Source: Pterois miles
Lineage: Eukaryota > Chordata > Actinopteri > Perciformes > Scorpaenidae
NCBI GenBank assembly: GCA_947000775.1
Contig: CAMQGK010000637.1
Span: forward strand, 14,201,501-14,265,500
DNA: 64,000 nt
Direction: 5' to 3'
Positions 54,093-64,000 of the stretch are shown here, in pieces. The position numbers and the translations under genes are program-made. How positions within the stretch are numbered: position 1 is the stretch's first letter; each line of letters opens with the position of its first letter. The notes beneath the pieces were generated by a model. That model had not been told where the DNA came from. It did no database searches and worked only from the letters and a program-made list of their open reading frames with translations.

Positions 54093-54385
54093 TTAGGGCT
54101 GAAACAGTCAGCTGCTTAATGGATTACTGGATAAACAGAAAGCCAATTGTCCACCAATTTGATAGTGGATTGTTTAAGTAATGTATCAAGACAAAGTGCT
54201 AAACAGTCACCGCTTCCCCACTTTTCTCTGTTTTGTATCAAAGAAACTGAACATGTTTGGGTTTTAGATGGATATTCAGATAAAACACGGATTTAAAGAT
54301 GTTACCTCTTGTGATCGGCATTTTTAAAGATATTTTATAGACAAAAATGATTAAATGAATAACAAATTACAGATTATCTTAACTG
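54093..54385. mobile_element. Decayed hAT-type MITE
   Basis: It begins TAGGGCTGAAACAGTCAG and shares the middle segment (TTTTCTCTGTTTTGTATCAA, AACTGAACATGTTTG) with the intact element at 57764-58090. The right terminus is degraded, so the end is approximate. Confidence 0.45.
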
Positions 54386-54726
54386 ATTTTTATGTTATGA
54401 GAGAAAGGGGGGAGCAATTTTCACAATGATTTATGGCTGTTTTGTGTGAAGTTATTGTCTATTTTTATGGGTTTCAGAGTGATGCTTATACCACGCCTGT
54501 GTGGTTAAGTGGAAAGGGATGCGTTTGTACTAAAGCATTCCTTTAAAAACATTTTAAACAGTTTTACTCAAACTTCTACAAAACCACACCAATTTATGGC
54601 CATTTACATGGGAGCTCATACTGATTCTCAGTAGATTGCTGCCCCTGAACTAAATGGTTACAGCATCCTTCACTGCCATTTATAATGATCATTAAGCCTT
54701 AACCAAACAAAAAAGAAAAACAAGGG

Positions 54727-54886
54727 CTGTCCCAAATATCATTTTTTGGGCTTCAAAGCTTCGGTGAGAAATATTCAAAGGCACCTCTGCACACAACTGA
54801 ATATGAATAATGTGGGATTATTCCTTATTTCATGGGCTATTTTGGGATTTATTCATTATTATTGTTATATATTGTTATTATTTTTT

Positions 54887-54932
<46 letters not shown>
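54727..54932. mobile_element. Partial hAT MITE related to 39933-40307, with (AT)n tail
   Basis: AAGGGCTGTCCCAAATATCATTTTTTGG and TATTTCATGGGCTATTTTGGG match the tank-intron element. The copy breaks off in an AT microsatellite at 54890-54932. Confidence 0.65.
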
Positions 54933-54942
<10 letters not shown>

Positions 54943-55126
54943 GTATATTGTTATGAAGATGGCAGAAAAAAAGAGAGAAAGAACATCACAAGACGAGGTC
55001 AGGTCTGCTTCAAATGCCCTATTTGTGTACATTAAGTTAACACTATAAGTCACTTTAAAGTAAAGTAGTATGCCCAACATTACTCTATTGCTGCAAAGGT
55101 GCATAATTACGTACTTATACTGTCTT

Positions 55127-55160
<34 letters not shown>
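55127..55160. repeat. Compound (CT)n(TA)n microsatellite
   Basis: CT units run to 55139 and are followed by TA units to 55160. Confidence 0.93.
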
Positions 55161-55740
55161 CAGTAGGTTCCAAGGTTGCTAGTTTTGTATAAACCTCATA
55201 CTATTATGGAATTGACCCACCTAAACTAAATAATAAATAGAGTCCAATGGACTTGTAATGAGGACATGGACCGGTGTGATGACATCCAAGTTGTCTTCTG
55301 CTGTAAGTAAAACACAGATTATGAACCATGTGATGAATTAAAACTACAGTATAAAAGACCATCTAGTCATATTTTTATTTAATTATTTAAATTATCATTA
55401 AACCTAAACATGGAACTTTTATTTTATTTGCCCTTCTTCTGATGATATCATCCTTAGGTTGTGTTAAAACGCATTAACACCCTGAAACTTGTCAAAATAT
55501 CACATCTAGGACCAGGACCAGCCGCACGGTGGAATGTTTGGTATGCACCGGTTAGTACATGGACAGCAACAAGGGGTCGACACAGCGACTGTATATGATG
55601 TGTTCACACAGCAAAAACCAGTGTACATTAGTAAAAACGTCTAGATGTATTTTACACATACTGTAAATCCACTTTTAAACCTCCATTAGAGCGAACAGAT
55701 GCAAACTGATGAGTATTTTGGGAGCATTGATAAATCAAGC

Positions 55741-56068
55741 ACCCCTACACTAAACGGCTGAATGGTTTGTCCCGCCGTGGCAGCGTCTCTCTGCGTAGCG
55801 CTGACTGCAAATCAATGAAGCCAGTCAAACAAACGGGGCTGGGCGATCGAAGTTGGGACAATTTACGGAGGTTTCTGTTGCCGGGTAGTCGACGACAAAA
55901 GGGATATGTATACAACTATCACATTCAGCGTCCTATTTTTGTGTCCTTTAGCGGAGTAAGGAGGATATCCATGTCAAATAATTTTCTACTTGCGCGAGGA
56001 GTTTGGTGTATTTCGCTAGAAAATTGTAGCTTAACTGAAAAAAACTACCCTCCCTTTTTGAATTGAGG
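55741..56068 (+). promoter_or_regulatory. rbms1: rbms1 promoter and 5' leader (inferred)
   Basis: CpG-enriched compared with the flanks and directly upstream of the MIF start codon. A 19-codon ATG frame (55762-55818) would be an upstream ORF if transcribed. The start site cannot be fixed. Confidence 0.4.
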
Positions 56069-59000
56069 ATGATTTTTGCTAATACTGGAAACCCACTAAG
56101 GACTCCGTATCGCAAACAGGTAAATATTTATCAAACACCAGCCGTCAGACATAATAAAGCACAAAGCTGACTTCATGCAAGTCGCTAAAAGGGTGTATTT
56201 GACAGCAGCTCACAGCCTAAATAAACTTAAAGCCGATGCTGAAACAGAAAGAAAACTTAGTTTGGTTTGGGTGACTTGTGTAATTTAAAATGGCAGTGTT
56301 GTGTTCCTGTGTGTGATGAAACATTCATATAGACCACTTATGTTCTGCACACTGACAATACCTGATGCTCGGGCTGTGGTCCAGGAGAGATACAGGCCTA
56401 TAACCTCAGATGATGCTTAATTTAATGGCCGCATAGCAAAATAGTCGGCTTACCCCTCTTAAAAGCATCACCTTTACATAGTTTGGATTATTAATGAGGC
56501 ACACATAATCTAGCAATGAACACTACTCCAAAGAAACGCGACAAAACAGATGTTTACAATTTACATATTCTTGCTTAGTTTGGACCAGTGGTTTCTGTTT
56601 TGTCAAACTTTCAGTGATCTAAACCATACATGTAATTCATGCACGCTATTGGCTTGCAGTATTAGGTTTCTCTGTATGGATGACTAATTATCCACTGATG
56701 CATTCACTTTGTCCCAGTTACATATAGATTTTTTAAAACTCCCTTTAGCCAAAAGATTTGAATAAGCATATTTACTCTGAATGCTGTTATCCTGTGACTA
56801 GAGCTCCATGGGCGAGGCTTGTTACTGGAAGCCCTGTGTATTTCCAGTTCGGATATGACAGGCCCTGCAGGTCTGGAGCTGGCTGATAAGATGCCGTCCT
56901 CTCCCCATCACAGTCTCTCACAGTCCTGCATCTGAGCAGCCGGGCACAAGTATGAAAACAAAACCTACTCCCAGTAGTCCCACAGAAAAGGGAAGTTGCT
57001 CTCAACTCTGAAAAAGGAGCACTCTTTAAAGACTGGCCTGTCTTGAGTGGTTTATGTGTTTCTTTTGTCACTTAAAGTTAATACAAATGCAACACAGGGC
57101 TTTTCTTTTTAAATCTAAAAGCTTGTGTCTCTAGCCCTATTGGTTTCCCACATTTAGTTTGTCGTTCTCGTGTCGGTTTTTGTTTTCACTGAAATGCAAA
57201 TATTGGTGTTGATTTCCATAGTATCTAGTCTAGTCATGAATAGTCTCCGCTTTACATTTTTCCTCGTTCATAATTCAGCGTTTACTATTCAATAACTCTT
57301 AAGAGATGCTGAGAAATAAATTGTAATTGCACCATTTGTTTCTTTGTTTAGATGAAAACCCTGTGAAGATTGAGTGATACAGTTTTCATGTTAAAGGAGG
57401 TGCAGTACCTGCCACCTTTACTTTGGCACCACTGGCACCAGTGAGGTCATTTTGAAATAAGAAGAATTTGCATTTGGTGCCAAATTGAGTTTTATTCAGC
57501 ATAACTTAAGGAGTAATTCCTGTTTCTTTGGTAATTCATTTTAAGTATGTTTCTGGCCTGGCTGTAGCCTGATTTGTGATCCATTTTTCCTGGTAATAAC
57601 CTCACAAAAAGGAAAATCAATTTAGCCATGGTTATGCTGTTTGAAAATAAGAGCTAGTCATGAGAGCAACTGTGCCATATTACACATTTGTGTTCAGTCT
57701 GTTGATGAGGTTTTTATTTAGTTTTCCAAGAATTGCGAAAGATTTTGTGACTGTTCTTATGTCTAGGGCTGCAACGATTCATTGATTAATCACCAACTAT
57801 TTTGACGGTCGTTTGATCAATTTTTTTAGAAAAAAAAAGTGTGTGAAAATCTCTTATTCCAGCTTCCTAAATGTGAATATTTTCTGGTTTCTTTACTCCT
57901 CTATGTCAGTAAACTGAATATGTTTGAGTTATGGACAAAAGAAGACATTTGAGAGCATCATCTTGGATTTTAGGAAACAATGATCAACACTGTTTTCTGA
58001 CATTTTTATAGACCAGACAAATAATCGATTTATCAAGAAAACAATCAACAGATTAATCAACAGTGAAAGTAATCATTAGTTGCAGCCCTACTTTTGTTAC
58101 CTATCCATGTGACAGTTTTATGAGATCTCCCCAGCTAATCCATCACCTGTAAATTTGTGGAAAAATTTTGTACGCACCATACACTGAAAATTTATTTTAA
58201 CATTTCGACACCGAGTATGCTTAAGAGTGCAAATAACTGGTTGTTATGGTGGAGGAAATGAGGACTTGTGCTACCAATCAGTTGGTAAACAGTAAAGTCA
58301 AACTTGTTTCACGGTGGAGGCATGTGAGGCTGTTGACCAGTCGGTCACAAGAGAAGATCCTCTCCTCCAGACTTGGGTTGCTCAATCCTGTCACCACTTC
58401 ATGCTTGGGATTCCTTCAGCTTCCTCTCAGCTTGTGACTCCTCAGAGCAGGGGGTTGGGGGGGCGAGTGGGGTAATCAGCATTGGATAGAAAAGAAGGAG
58501 ACAAATCCCTGAAGAGGAGAGCTCTCTCAGACTACGACATCTGTGTCTTGTAAACATCAAGTACTAGTTGCCCAATCGCTGAAGGATTTTTGCTTTTTTT
58601 TCCCCCTTCTGAAGGACAGGCGCTGCAGCTGTTATAAGCAATACTTAGAAAATGAAACAAAACTGAATAGCATGTGGAAATAGCAGTCGCAGTTGTGTTT
58701 TATGTAATTGCAGAGTAAAAAAAACATAATTGTTTTTTCTTGAATTTACAGGGAAAAGCTACGCCGTCATACCAGAAGTCACCATTCTGCTCTTATAAGT
58801 AAAGCTGCTCATTATTGAGAGTGCTAAGGTTAAAAAGTCTGGCGCTACACCAGAGATGATTGTTTATGTTGACCTGCGAATAGCTTATTTGACACCCCAA
58901 GGCAGTGTGACACTGATGTCAGAGCTACAAGCCCCTGTGGACCCCGATTGTGCTGACTGGGAAGGTGTGATGGAGATTGTTCTGCAGCTCACCGCCTTGT

Positions 59001-62000
59001 AAAACATTAATCTTCACACTGGACAGAAACCCACATGATACTAATGACTGTCCAGGCAGCTCATCTTTTTCCTCCTAATATGTGACTATATATGAGTGAC
59101 TTGGTGATAGCACACAGCGGGCCTTCTTTGTTTTATGTATATGTGAAATCATACACAGAGACATCTAATCATGATTATCTTTTGTGGGGAAAAGTGCAGA
59201 CATTTTTCAGCAAGTTGTAGTTTTGTTCTTACACAGACAAGGATTAGACTTACTTAAAGCTTCTGTCATCACTATTATTAAATTAGCAATGGACCAAATG
59301 ACGATGTGCAAGTGAAAGTGGTCGCTTGTATTGACACACCCACAGACAATTCACCCAACTGTGCAGTTCCTCTCAGCTCTACAGTGTTTCAGCATCTTTT
59401 ATTTAACTGTTTTGGTTTTACAGCCTGCAACTTTACTGGTTTGGTTTGCTCTCACCACTCTCACCGCATTAGCGTCATATCCAGACACAACAGTCAGCTT
59501 TTTCAGGTCTAAAAAGACCTAAAAACCCACAGTATGCTACCTGCCCAGCCCCAATCTGTAGGCAGACACAGTTGCCAGCTAGTGTACACAGTGGAGCCTT
59601 TTGCAGCTAAATCATAGAAATCTCCATCAGGAGTTGGTGGAGAACAAAACAGAGCTAAAAGAGAAGACATATTTGTCTTCCATTCATCAAGTTGTCAGAA
59701 ACACCACTCCAAATGAATGTTAATGTTACTCTGTATGTGCTGAAAATGTAAATAAGCAACTGTTTGCTACAACTTTGCCATATAAACATTTTTAAGATGA
59801 TATGTCAATATTGTGTTTACAGCAGTGGGCAACCTTGGGGTCTGAAAAGTGAAGCCAATGCTGAAGTGCCTTAAACTTGCATTCTTTCTAGTATCCAGCA
59901 GGAGGCGACTCCTCTGGTTGCAAAAAGAAGTCTGATTGTATAGACGTCTATGAGAAAATGACCCAACTTCTAACTTGATTTATTACCTCAGTAAACATTG
60001 TAAACATGAGTTTATGGTCCTAATCACTAGTTCAAGTCTTCTTCAATACAGCATGATGTTCATTTAGTAAATTATGGTCCCATTTAGAGTCAAATAGACC
60101 GTAAAGCAGGGGATGCTTTAGGGCGTGGCCACCTTGTGATTAAGAGGTCGCAACAATAGTGTTGCCCAGTCTGGGAGTTGTCCGTGTTTTCATCATACAG
60201 TAAATCTTTAACTATTTCACAGTGTGTTTTCGGTTCATGAAAGTTAATTGTAACATTTTGGTTGCCTACAAATGTCTTATTCAGCGTCCAGTCCTACTCA
60301 GCTCCACCCTCTACTGTCACTTCTTGTTGCTAAAAAAAACAAGATTTCAGAACGGCGGCCCACAAACCAGTGGGTAATGTCACAGTGACTACATCCTCTT
60401 ACATACAGTATAGTCTATGGTTTACAGCTTGTTTCTGCTGCTCCAAAGTGGCCGCAAAATTCGTTATTGCAGGTTTTAAGAGTAACTCAACACCCCTGGA
60501 AAATGTTATTTTTGGTGACCTCCAGTGGTTTAACACCTCACCTTGCTGCAGTGGTGATGTACAAGTGTACTCCAGGGTCTTTTAGTACACTGTGACTATA
60601 CTCGACCACACCCGTTAGGGGTGCCGGTTGGTGAATCATCCATTTAGATTTGAGAACTTTGAACCATGACAGTATTATTTAATCACCACCCACCCTGAAC
60701 TTGAATTCATGTTAGTTTTTCCTTTGTTTCCCTGCCTATTCCAGCCACTTGTTGCCCCATCGTCACACCCCATGGCTCCACCCAGCCCGAGCAACAACAG
60801 CAGCAGCAGCAGTAGCACTGCAGGCTGGGATCAGCTCAGCAAAACCAACCTCTACATCCGAGGCCTGTCCCCTTCAACCACAGACCATGACCTGGTCAAG
60901 CTCTGTCAGCCGTGAGTACACACTTCCTCTCATCATTATCTGCTATTGATCAGCCATAGATTTTTTGGCCTACTTAGTTTTAGAGTCACTTTTTTGACAT
61001 ACATTTGTTAAAATGCACGTAAGGTGTTAAAAATAAAAAGCAAGATGTAATTATGCCATTTTACAGGGTCTGTTATACACTTATTGTATTGAAAGATCAG
61101 AAAATGTGTAAAGTGTTAATATATGAAGTACATTTTCTTCCATTAAGCTGACTTTGATTGACATTGAGTCCTGCAGGTCTGTTTAAAAATCTTCCAAACA
61201 AAGATTCAAGATTTGATCATATTTTTATGTAAAATAAAGTTGTTTTGCATCATGCAGAGAGCGTAATAACACCCTGTGGATTCGTACTGTATATTCGAGA
61301 TTATAACTAATCTAGGCTTCAAAAATGTATCTTGAAAACCACACAAGGGCAGCGTGTATGATGTGCATGTGGGGCACAGCAGCACAGGTTTCATATATCG
61401 TGTGTGGATAAAGGAGATACTGTCAGTGCTGGGCTCATCCACAGCTCTCTTTGTGGGCTGAATGCTTTATATTTGCCAAGCACTGAGACCACCCTGGTGC
61501 CTCAGAGATTTTATTTGCTTTTTCGCTGTGGCCCCATCTTCACAATGTGATAGCGACTTTGCAAAACAAAGCTGCCAATTCTTTCTTTGGGTCTTTAGAA
61601 ATATATTACATATTGAAATTCGCCTTTGCAGTGACACAATATTTTAATAGCTTTTTTTTTTTTTTTTTTTAATGTACAGAAGTACTAAATACTTCAAATG
61701 TGACCTAAATGATGGATGTGCTGTTAATAAATTACTGACGGTTGTGGAAGAGCAAACATGCTGTAGCCATGCATGATTTGAGATTAGAGTTCAGATGAAG
61801 AGAAGGTCATGAGTTCATGCTCTTTCACCCGTTTTAGCATTTAGCCTAATCCCTGGCTCAAGTACCCTCCTTGTAAACTGCAGGGTACATCCTGCCTTGT
61901 ATCACTGCCACTGTAGATTATATAGGTCACTTTTAACATGATACCAATGGACTGAATGTATCCATTGTAGTTGGCCATGTGGAAAACCACACATTGACAG

Positions 62001-63134
62001 AAATTAGGACTACACATTTAATAAAAATTTTGTCAAAATCGCAGAATGGCCTCCTTAATTTTTTAATCACAGGAGGTGCAATATTTGTTAAAAGTGATAT
62101 GTATGTCAAAATACCTTTTTAATTAGATACTGGCATGCTGCAGAGGGCTACGTATGATATTCAGAAATTTATTCAAAAATTTAATTTGGTACTGATCCCC
62201 GTAAAAATCACACCATAATCAATTCAATAAAAATGAGAATAAGGGTGTAACTACGATATTGCAAAACCTATCACAATTGTAGTATCAGTCAAAATACTAG
62301 CAATTAGTTATTTCTTTAGCCCTAAGAGAAATGTATTTTAATATAAGCCTACATATATTACTCATGATTTTAAAGATGTTCTTCTCCATCTCAGTAGTAT
62401 ATAAACTCTTTTATTTTATTTATTTGCTTTTTTCATTTTTATTTATTTTCCTTTGGTATTTATCAATTTTCTATTTTTCAATTTTTTTTATCTCTTTTTC
62501 TGTTAATATTAAGGTGTATTATAGATATTTTCTCTGTATTTTGTGAAATGGATGTGTGTTGGGCAAAACAAAATCTTTTCACTACAGTTACTGTTTAATT
62601 CCTTATTGATAATCAATAAAAAGACCTTCTGTGTGTATGTGTGTAAACATATACATATGTTAAATTAACTATTGAGACTTGGTGTAGAAAGTTAAAAAAA
62701 AGAGGTTTATTTTACCTATTAGCCGACGACATGAACCAGACTGTTAAATGTCAAAATCTCTGTGTTTTGTGAGGCACTGTGCACATACAGTACGTACAAG
62801 CGTCTGTGAGTGGAAAAAAGTGTGTCATAAAAATGTAAGGTGTCTTTGGTGTAAAGTTTGATACAGTGGTTTAGTTAAAAAGGGACTGTTTGGCTTCGCA
62901 CTCACATGGTGGGGATTTTCAGCACCACATGGAAACCACTTCCTGTTTCTCATATTTTTACGGTGATGTCATAGGTTGTTGCTCAACCCTCCCTCTCTGT
63001 GTGTGTGTTTTATAACTGGCTCTGTCTGGTACATAATCCAGCTAACAATGCCTCGCCTTTCTGCTCCTCCCTTAGGTATGGCAAAATTGTATCCACAAAG
63101 GCCATCCTGGACAAGACTACAAACAAATGTAAAG
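56069..63134 (+). CDS. rbms1: Rbms1 (MSSP), RNA/ssDNA-binding protein, first three coding exons (continues off right edge)
   Basis: Member of the c-Myc gene single-strand binding protein family, with two RRMs that bind AU-rich RNA and single-stranded DNA. Plus-strand exons: 56069-56119 (MIFANTGNPLRTPYRKQ), 60745-60911 (from PLVAPSSHPMAPPSPS to VKLCQ), 63076-63134 (YGKIVSTKAILDKTTNKCK). Each has GT/AG borders and the lengths 51, 167 and 59 join in phase (CC|G restores Pro73). The visible part ends at residue 92 plus one base. A Ser/Asn-rich linker leads to RRM1, which begins TNLYIRGL (RNP2 LYIRGL at residues 53-58). The exon expected to continue YGFVDFDS (RNP1) is beyond the window. The MIF...PYRKQ start matches the short human isoform. 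No exon for the long isoform start (MGKVWKQQMYPQ) was found upstream. RBMS2 and RBMS3 are less likely given this N-terminus and the neighbouring tank. Confidence 0.94.
57764..58090. mobile_element. hAT-type MITE, 327 bp, in rbms1 intron 1
   Basis: The ends are TAGGGCTGCAACGATTCA and the complement TAGGGCTGCAACTAATGA. Flanks cttatgtc and cttttgtt agree at 6 of 8 positions, a worn target duplication. Confidence 0.85.
59826..60590. repeat. Teleost interspersed repeat carrying a CTCF-like motif, in rbms1 intron 1
   Basis: CCAGCAGGAGGCGACTCCTC followed by GGTTGCAAAAAGAAGTCTG, GTCTATGAGAAAATGACC and AGAGTCAAATAGACCGTAAAG is a layout I recognise from many fish genomes. Boundaries are approximate. 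The CTCF-like core is at 59895-59910. Confidence 0.55.
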
Positions 63135-64000
63135 GTGTGTGAAGTTGTTTTTCTCTGCCCAACACCTTCTTTACCTTTCCAGCAATTAAGTATGTATGAG
63201 GTAATCTGCCCTGCAGGATTTTCAACAGAGAATATGACTTCTACACTTTCTCAGAAATTGGTAGACATCCAATGTGGGAGTTCTGTGAAAACATCAAGTC
63301 ATTCAACAGTTATGCAGTTGTGTCAGATGATCCGGGCAAGTCAGGAAACAGACAGCCAGGCTGCTTAAAGCTGTCTCCCTGCTCATGTTATTTTAAGCCG
63401 CAGCCCTTGTCTGTTGGTGTGTCACTGCTGTGTGCGCTTCCTGGGAAGAAGTGGCCGACTCCTCCTCTTTCTGCTGAGTGACAGTGTTGGTCTTTGTCCA
63501 TTTCTAGTAGACTGCCCTTCTGACTAAAGACGGACTTACTGATTCTCTAAGATTAAGTAGAATGTTTTATCAGTCTCGTCCGGATTATACAGATGCCTGT
63601 TAATCAATGTCTTTGACTGAAAGGGAACACTGTTAAAGACCGTGTAAAGATCAGACTGAATTTTAAATAAATGTTAGTGATGGTTTTAACAATAACTTTG
63701 TGTGACCTCAAGTTTCACAGTATTTTAACAACAAGTAATGTCAGAATTATCAAGAACCAGTAATAACTAATGCAGAATCTCAGTTGGGATACTTCCATTC
63801 ATGCACTACTATGTGGTAACCTACACTGTGCACACTATGTTCGTACATGCGTAGTCCGTGAACTTCGACAGTGTATTGTTGTCTCAAATCGAACATGGCT
63901 GCTTTGCGCTGAGGATTGCCACGTTTGATTGCTTTGTCTCCTTTTTAATGGCAAACTGCAACCAGACGAAGCATTTTCACCCACCAAAATATCTGCCAGC
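63135..64000. other. rbms1 intron 3 (partial)
   Basis: No further rbms1 exon is seen before the window ends. The last 200 bp (CACTACTATGTGGTAACC, CACACTATGTTCGTACATGC) resemble repeat sequence like that near 43.4 kb, but the match is loose. Confidence 0.5.

Noticed and set aside
55767..56066. 99-codon plus-strand open frame ending just before the rbms1 start codon
   Set aside because: It begins with TTG rather than ATG and resembles no known protein, so it is probably leader sequence. Only a 19-codon ATG frame in the leader is plausible as an upstream ORF.
62918..62938. TTCAGCACCACATGGAAAC, similar to the left half of a REST/NRSF site
   Set aside because: The right half does not fit the consensus and the position in an rbms1 intron gives no support.

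Overview
The window is vertebrate nuclear DNA, almost certainly from a ray-finned fish and probably a percomorph. The evidence is four multi-exon genes with GT-AG introns and vertebrate protein sequences, compact introns, many dinucleotide microsatellites, and short non-autonomous DNA transposons of the kind that fill teleost introns. There are no prokaryotic operons, CRISPR arrays or phage genes. I found no tRNA or rRNA gene.

From left to right: (1) 1-13.4 kb holds the first five coding exons of slc4a10 on the minus strand, running off the left edge. Its first exon is only 16 codons and lies at 13.2 kb, after a 9.8 kb intron full of transposon fragments. (2) 13.4-16.3 kb is a short intergenic gap with two CTCF-like motifs. 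(3) 16.35-20.08 kb is a complete tbr1 gene on the minus strand, with six exons and 677 residues. (4) 20.1-36.4 kb is a gene desert upstream of tbr1, with promoter-proximal CCAAT and homeodomain-type motifs, a candidate non-repetitive regulatory stretch near 22.4-23.3 kb, and a few transposons. (5) 36.43-41.55 kb is a complete tank gene on the minus strand, with seven coding exons (340 residues), an upstream non-coding exon, and two kappaB-like motifs near the promoter. (6) 41.6-55.7 kb is a second intergenic region with a fold-back transposon, microsatellites and CTCF-like motifs. (7) From about 55.8 kb to the right edge lies the 5' part of rbms1 on the plus strand, with three coding exons that reach into the first RRM.

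The order slc4a10 - tbr1 - tank - rbms1, with tank and rbms1 divergent, matches the human 2q24 block RBMS1-TANK-PSMD14-TBR1-SLC4A10 as I recall it. The exception is PSMD14, expected between tbr1 and tank and not seen here. The genes do not form one pathway. Tbr1 is a forebrain glutamatergic-neuron transcription factor, Slc4a10 a neuronal sodium-dependent bicarbonate transporter, Tank an adaptor in TRAF/TBK1/NF-kappaB signalling, and Rbms1 an RNA/ssDNA-binding protein. The link is ancestral synteny, possibly held together by tbr1 regulatory DNA.

No unknown biological system is evident. The most notable signals are the missing psmd14, paired kappaB-like motifs at the tank promoter, a long CA repeat 27 nt from a slc4a10 splice acceptor, a three-copy fold-back transposon family (one copy seeding a CT microsatellite), hAT-type elements with intact 8-bp target duplications, and a set of CTCF-like motifs. 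All exon boundaries were read by hand from splice consensus, reading-frame continuity and remembered orthologue sequence.
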